A stretch of 64,000 nt of DNA, taken from positions 47,505,252 to 47,569,251 of the forward strand of contig OZ024860.1 in NCBI GenBank assembly GCA_964017155.1, written 5' to 3'. A model generated the notes under the pieces. It was not told where the DNA came from and made no database searches. It saw nothing but the letters and a program-made list of their open reading frames with translations. The position numbers were made by a program, and so were the translations under genes. Below are positions 63,946-64,000 of this stretch, in pieces (position 1 is the stretch's first letter; the number at the start of each line of letters is the position of its first letter). This DNA is from Oasisia sp. SBJ-2009 (Eukaryota; Annelida; Polychaeta; Sabellida; Siboglinidae).

Positions 63946-64000
63946 GCATGTGTGTGTGAAATTAATTAAACGTCTCCTCTACAGACTAAAATATGACGTC

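Overview
This is a window of animal nuclear DNA. Genes are split by GT-AG introns, coding density is low, microsatellites and minisatellites are very abundant, and remnants of LINEs, tRNA-derived SINEs, hAT-like and mariner-like transposons are scattered throughout. The gene content (a LAPTM-type lysosomal membrane protein and secreted fucolectin-like proteins) and the repeat style suggest a marine invertebrate, most likely a lophotrochozoan such as a mollusc. That placement is inference only.

Layout. 1-16,280 is mostly gene-free. It holds one 623-codon minus-strand reading frame of unknown function (3,479-5,350), long simple repeats, and an hAT-like transposon carrying a second transposon nested inside it (13,486-14,853). 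16,281-35,033 is one plus-strand gene of seven coding exons. Spliced in silico, it gives a 400-residue four-transmembrane protein of the LAPTM type, with a long proline-rich cytosolic tail carrying PY motifs. Its introns hold a minisatellite that appears to derive from one of its own 3' splice sites.

35,460-63,350 is a large, partly decayed inverted repeat. Each arm carries one copy of the same four-exon gene, transcribed away from the centre: copy A on the minus strand (43,787 to 36,709) and copy B on the plus strand (51,106 to 61,885). Each encodes a signal peptide, a fucolectin-like (F5/8 type C-like) lectin domain and a cysteine-rich C-terminal domain. In the two lectin-domain exons the copies differ at about 31% of residues, mostly by replacement changes. 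The C-terminal exon differs at only 12 of 404 bases, and flanking noncoding DNA differs by roughly 10%. This points to rapid diversification of the sugar-binding half, with constraint on or gene conversion of the C-terminal half. Intron 2 has grown from about 0.3 kb in copy A to about 3.8 kb in copy B, almost entirely through hexamer, pentamer and octamer repeats.

The 6.4 kb between the arms holds foldback elements, a 1.9 kb GAGT-type array and a smaller palindrome whose trinucleotide repeat switches strand at its centre. Several retroposon pieces sit in one arm with a clean empty site in the other, which orders events after the duplication. Exon boundaries come from reading splice signals and reading-frame phase, not from transcripts.
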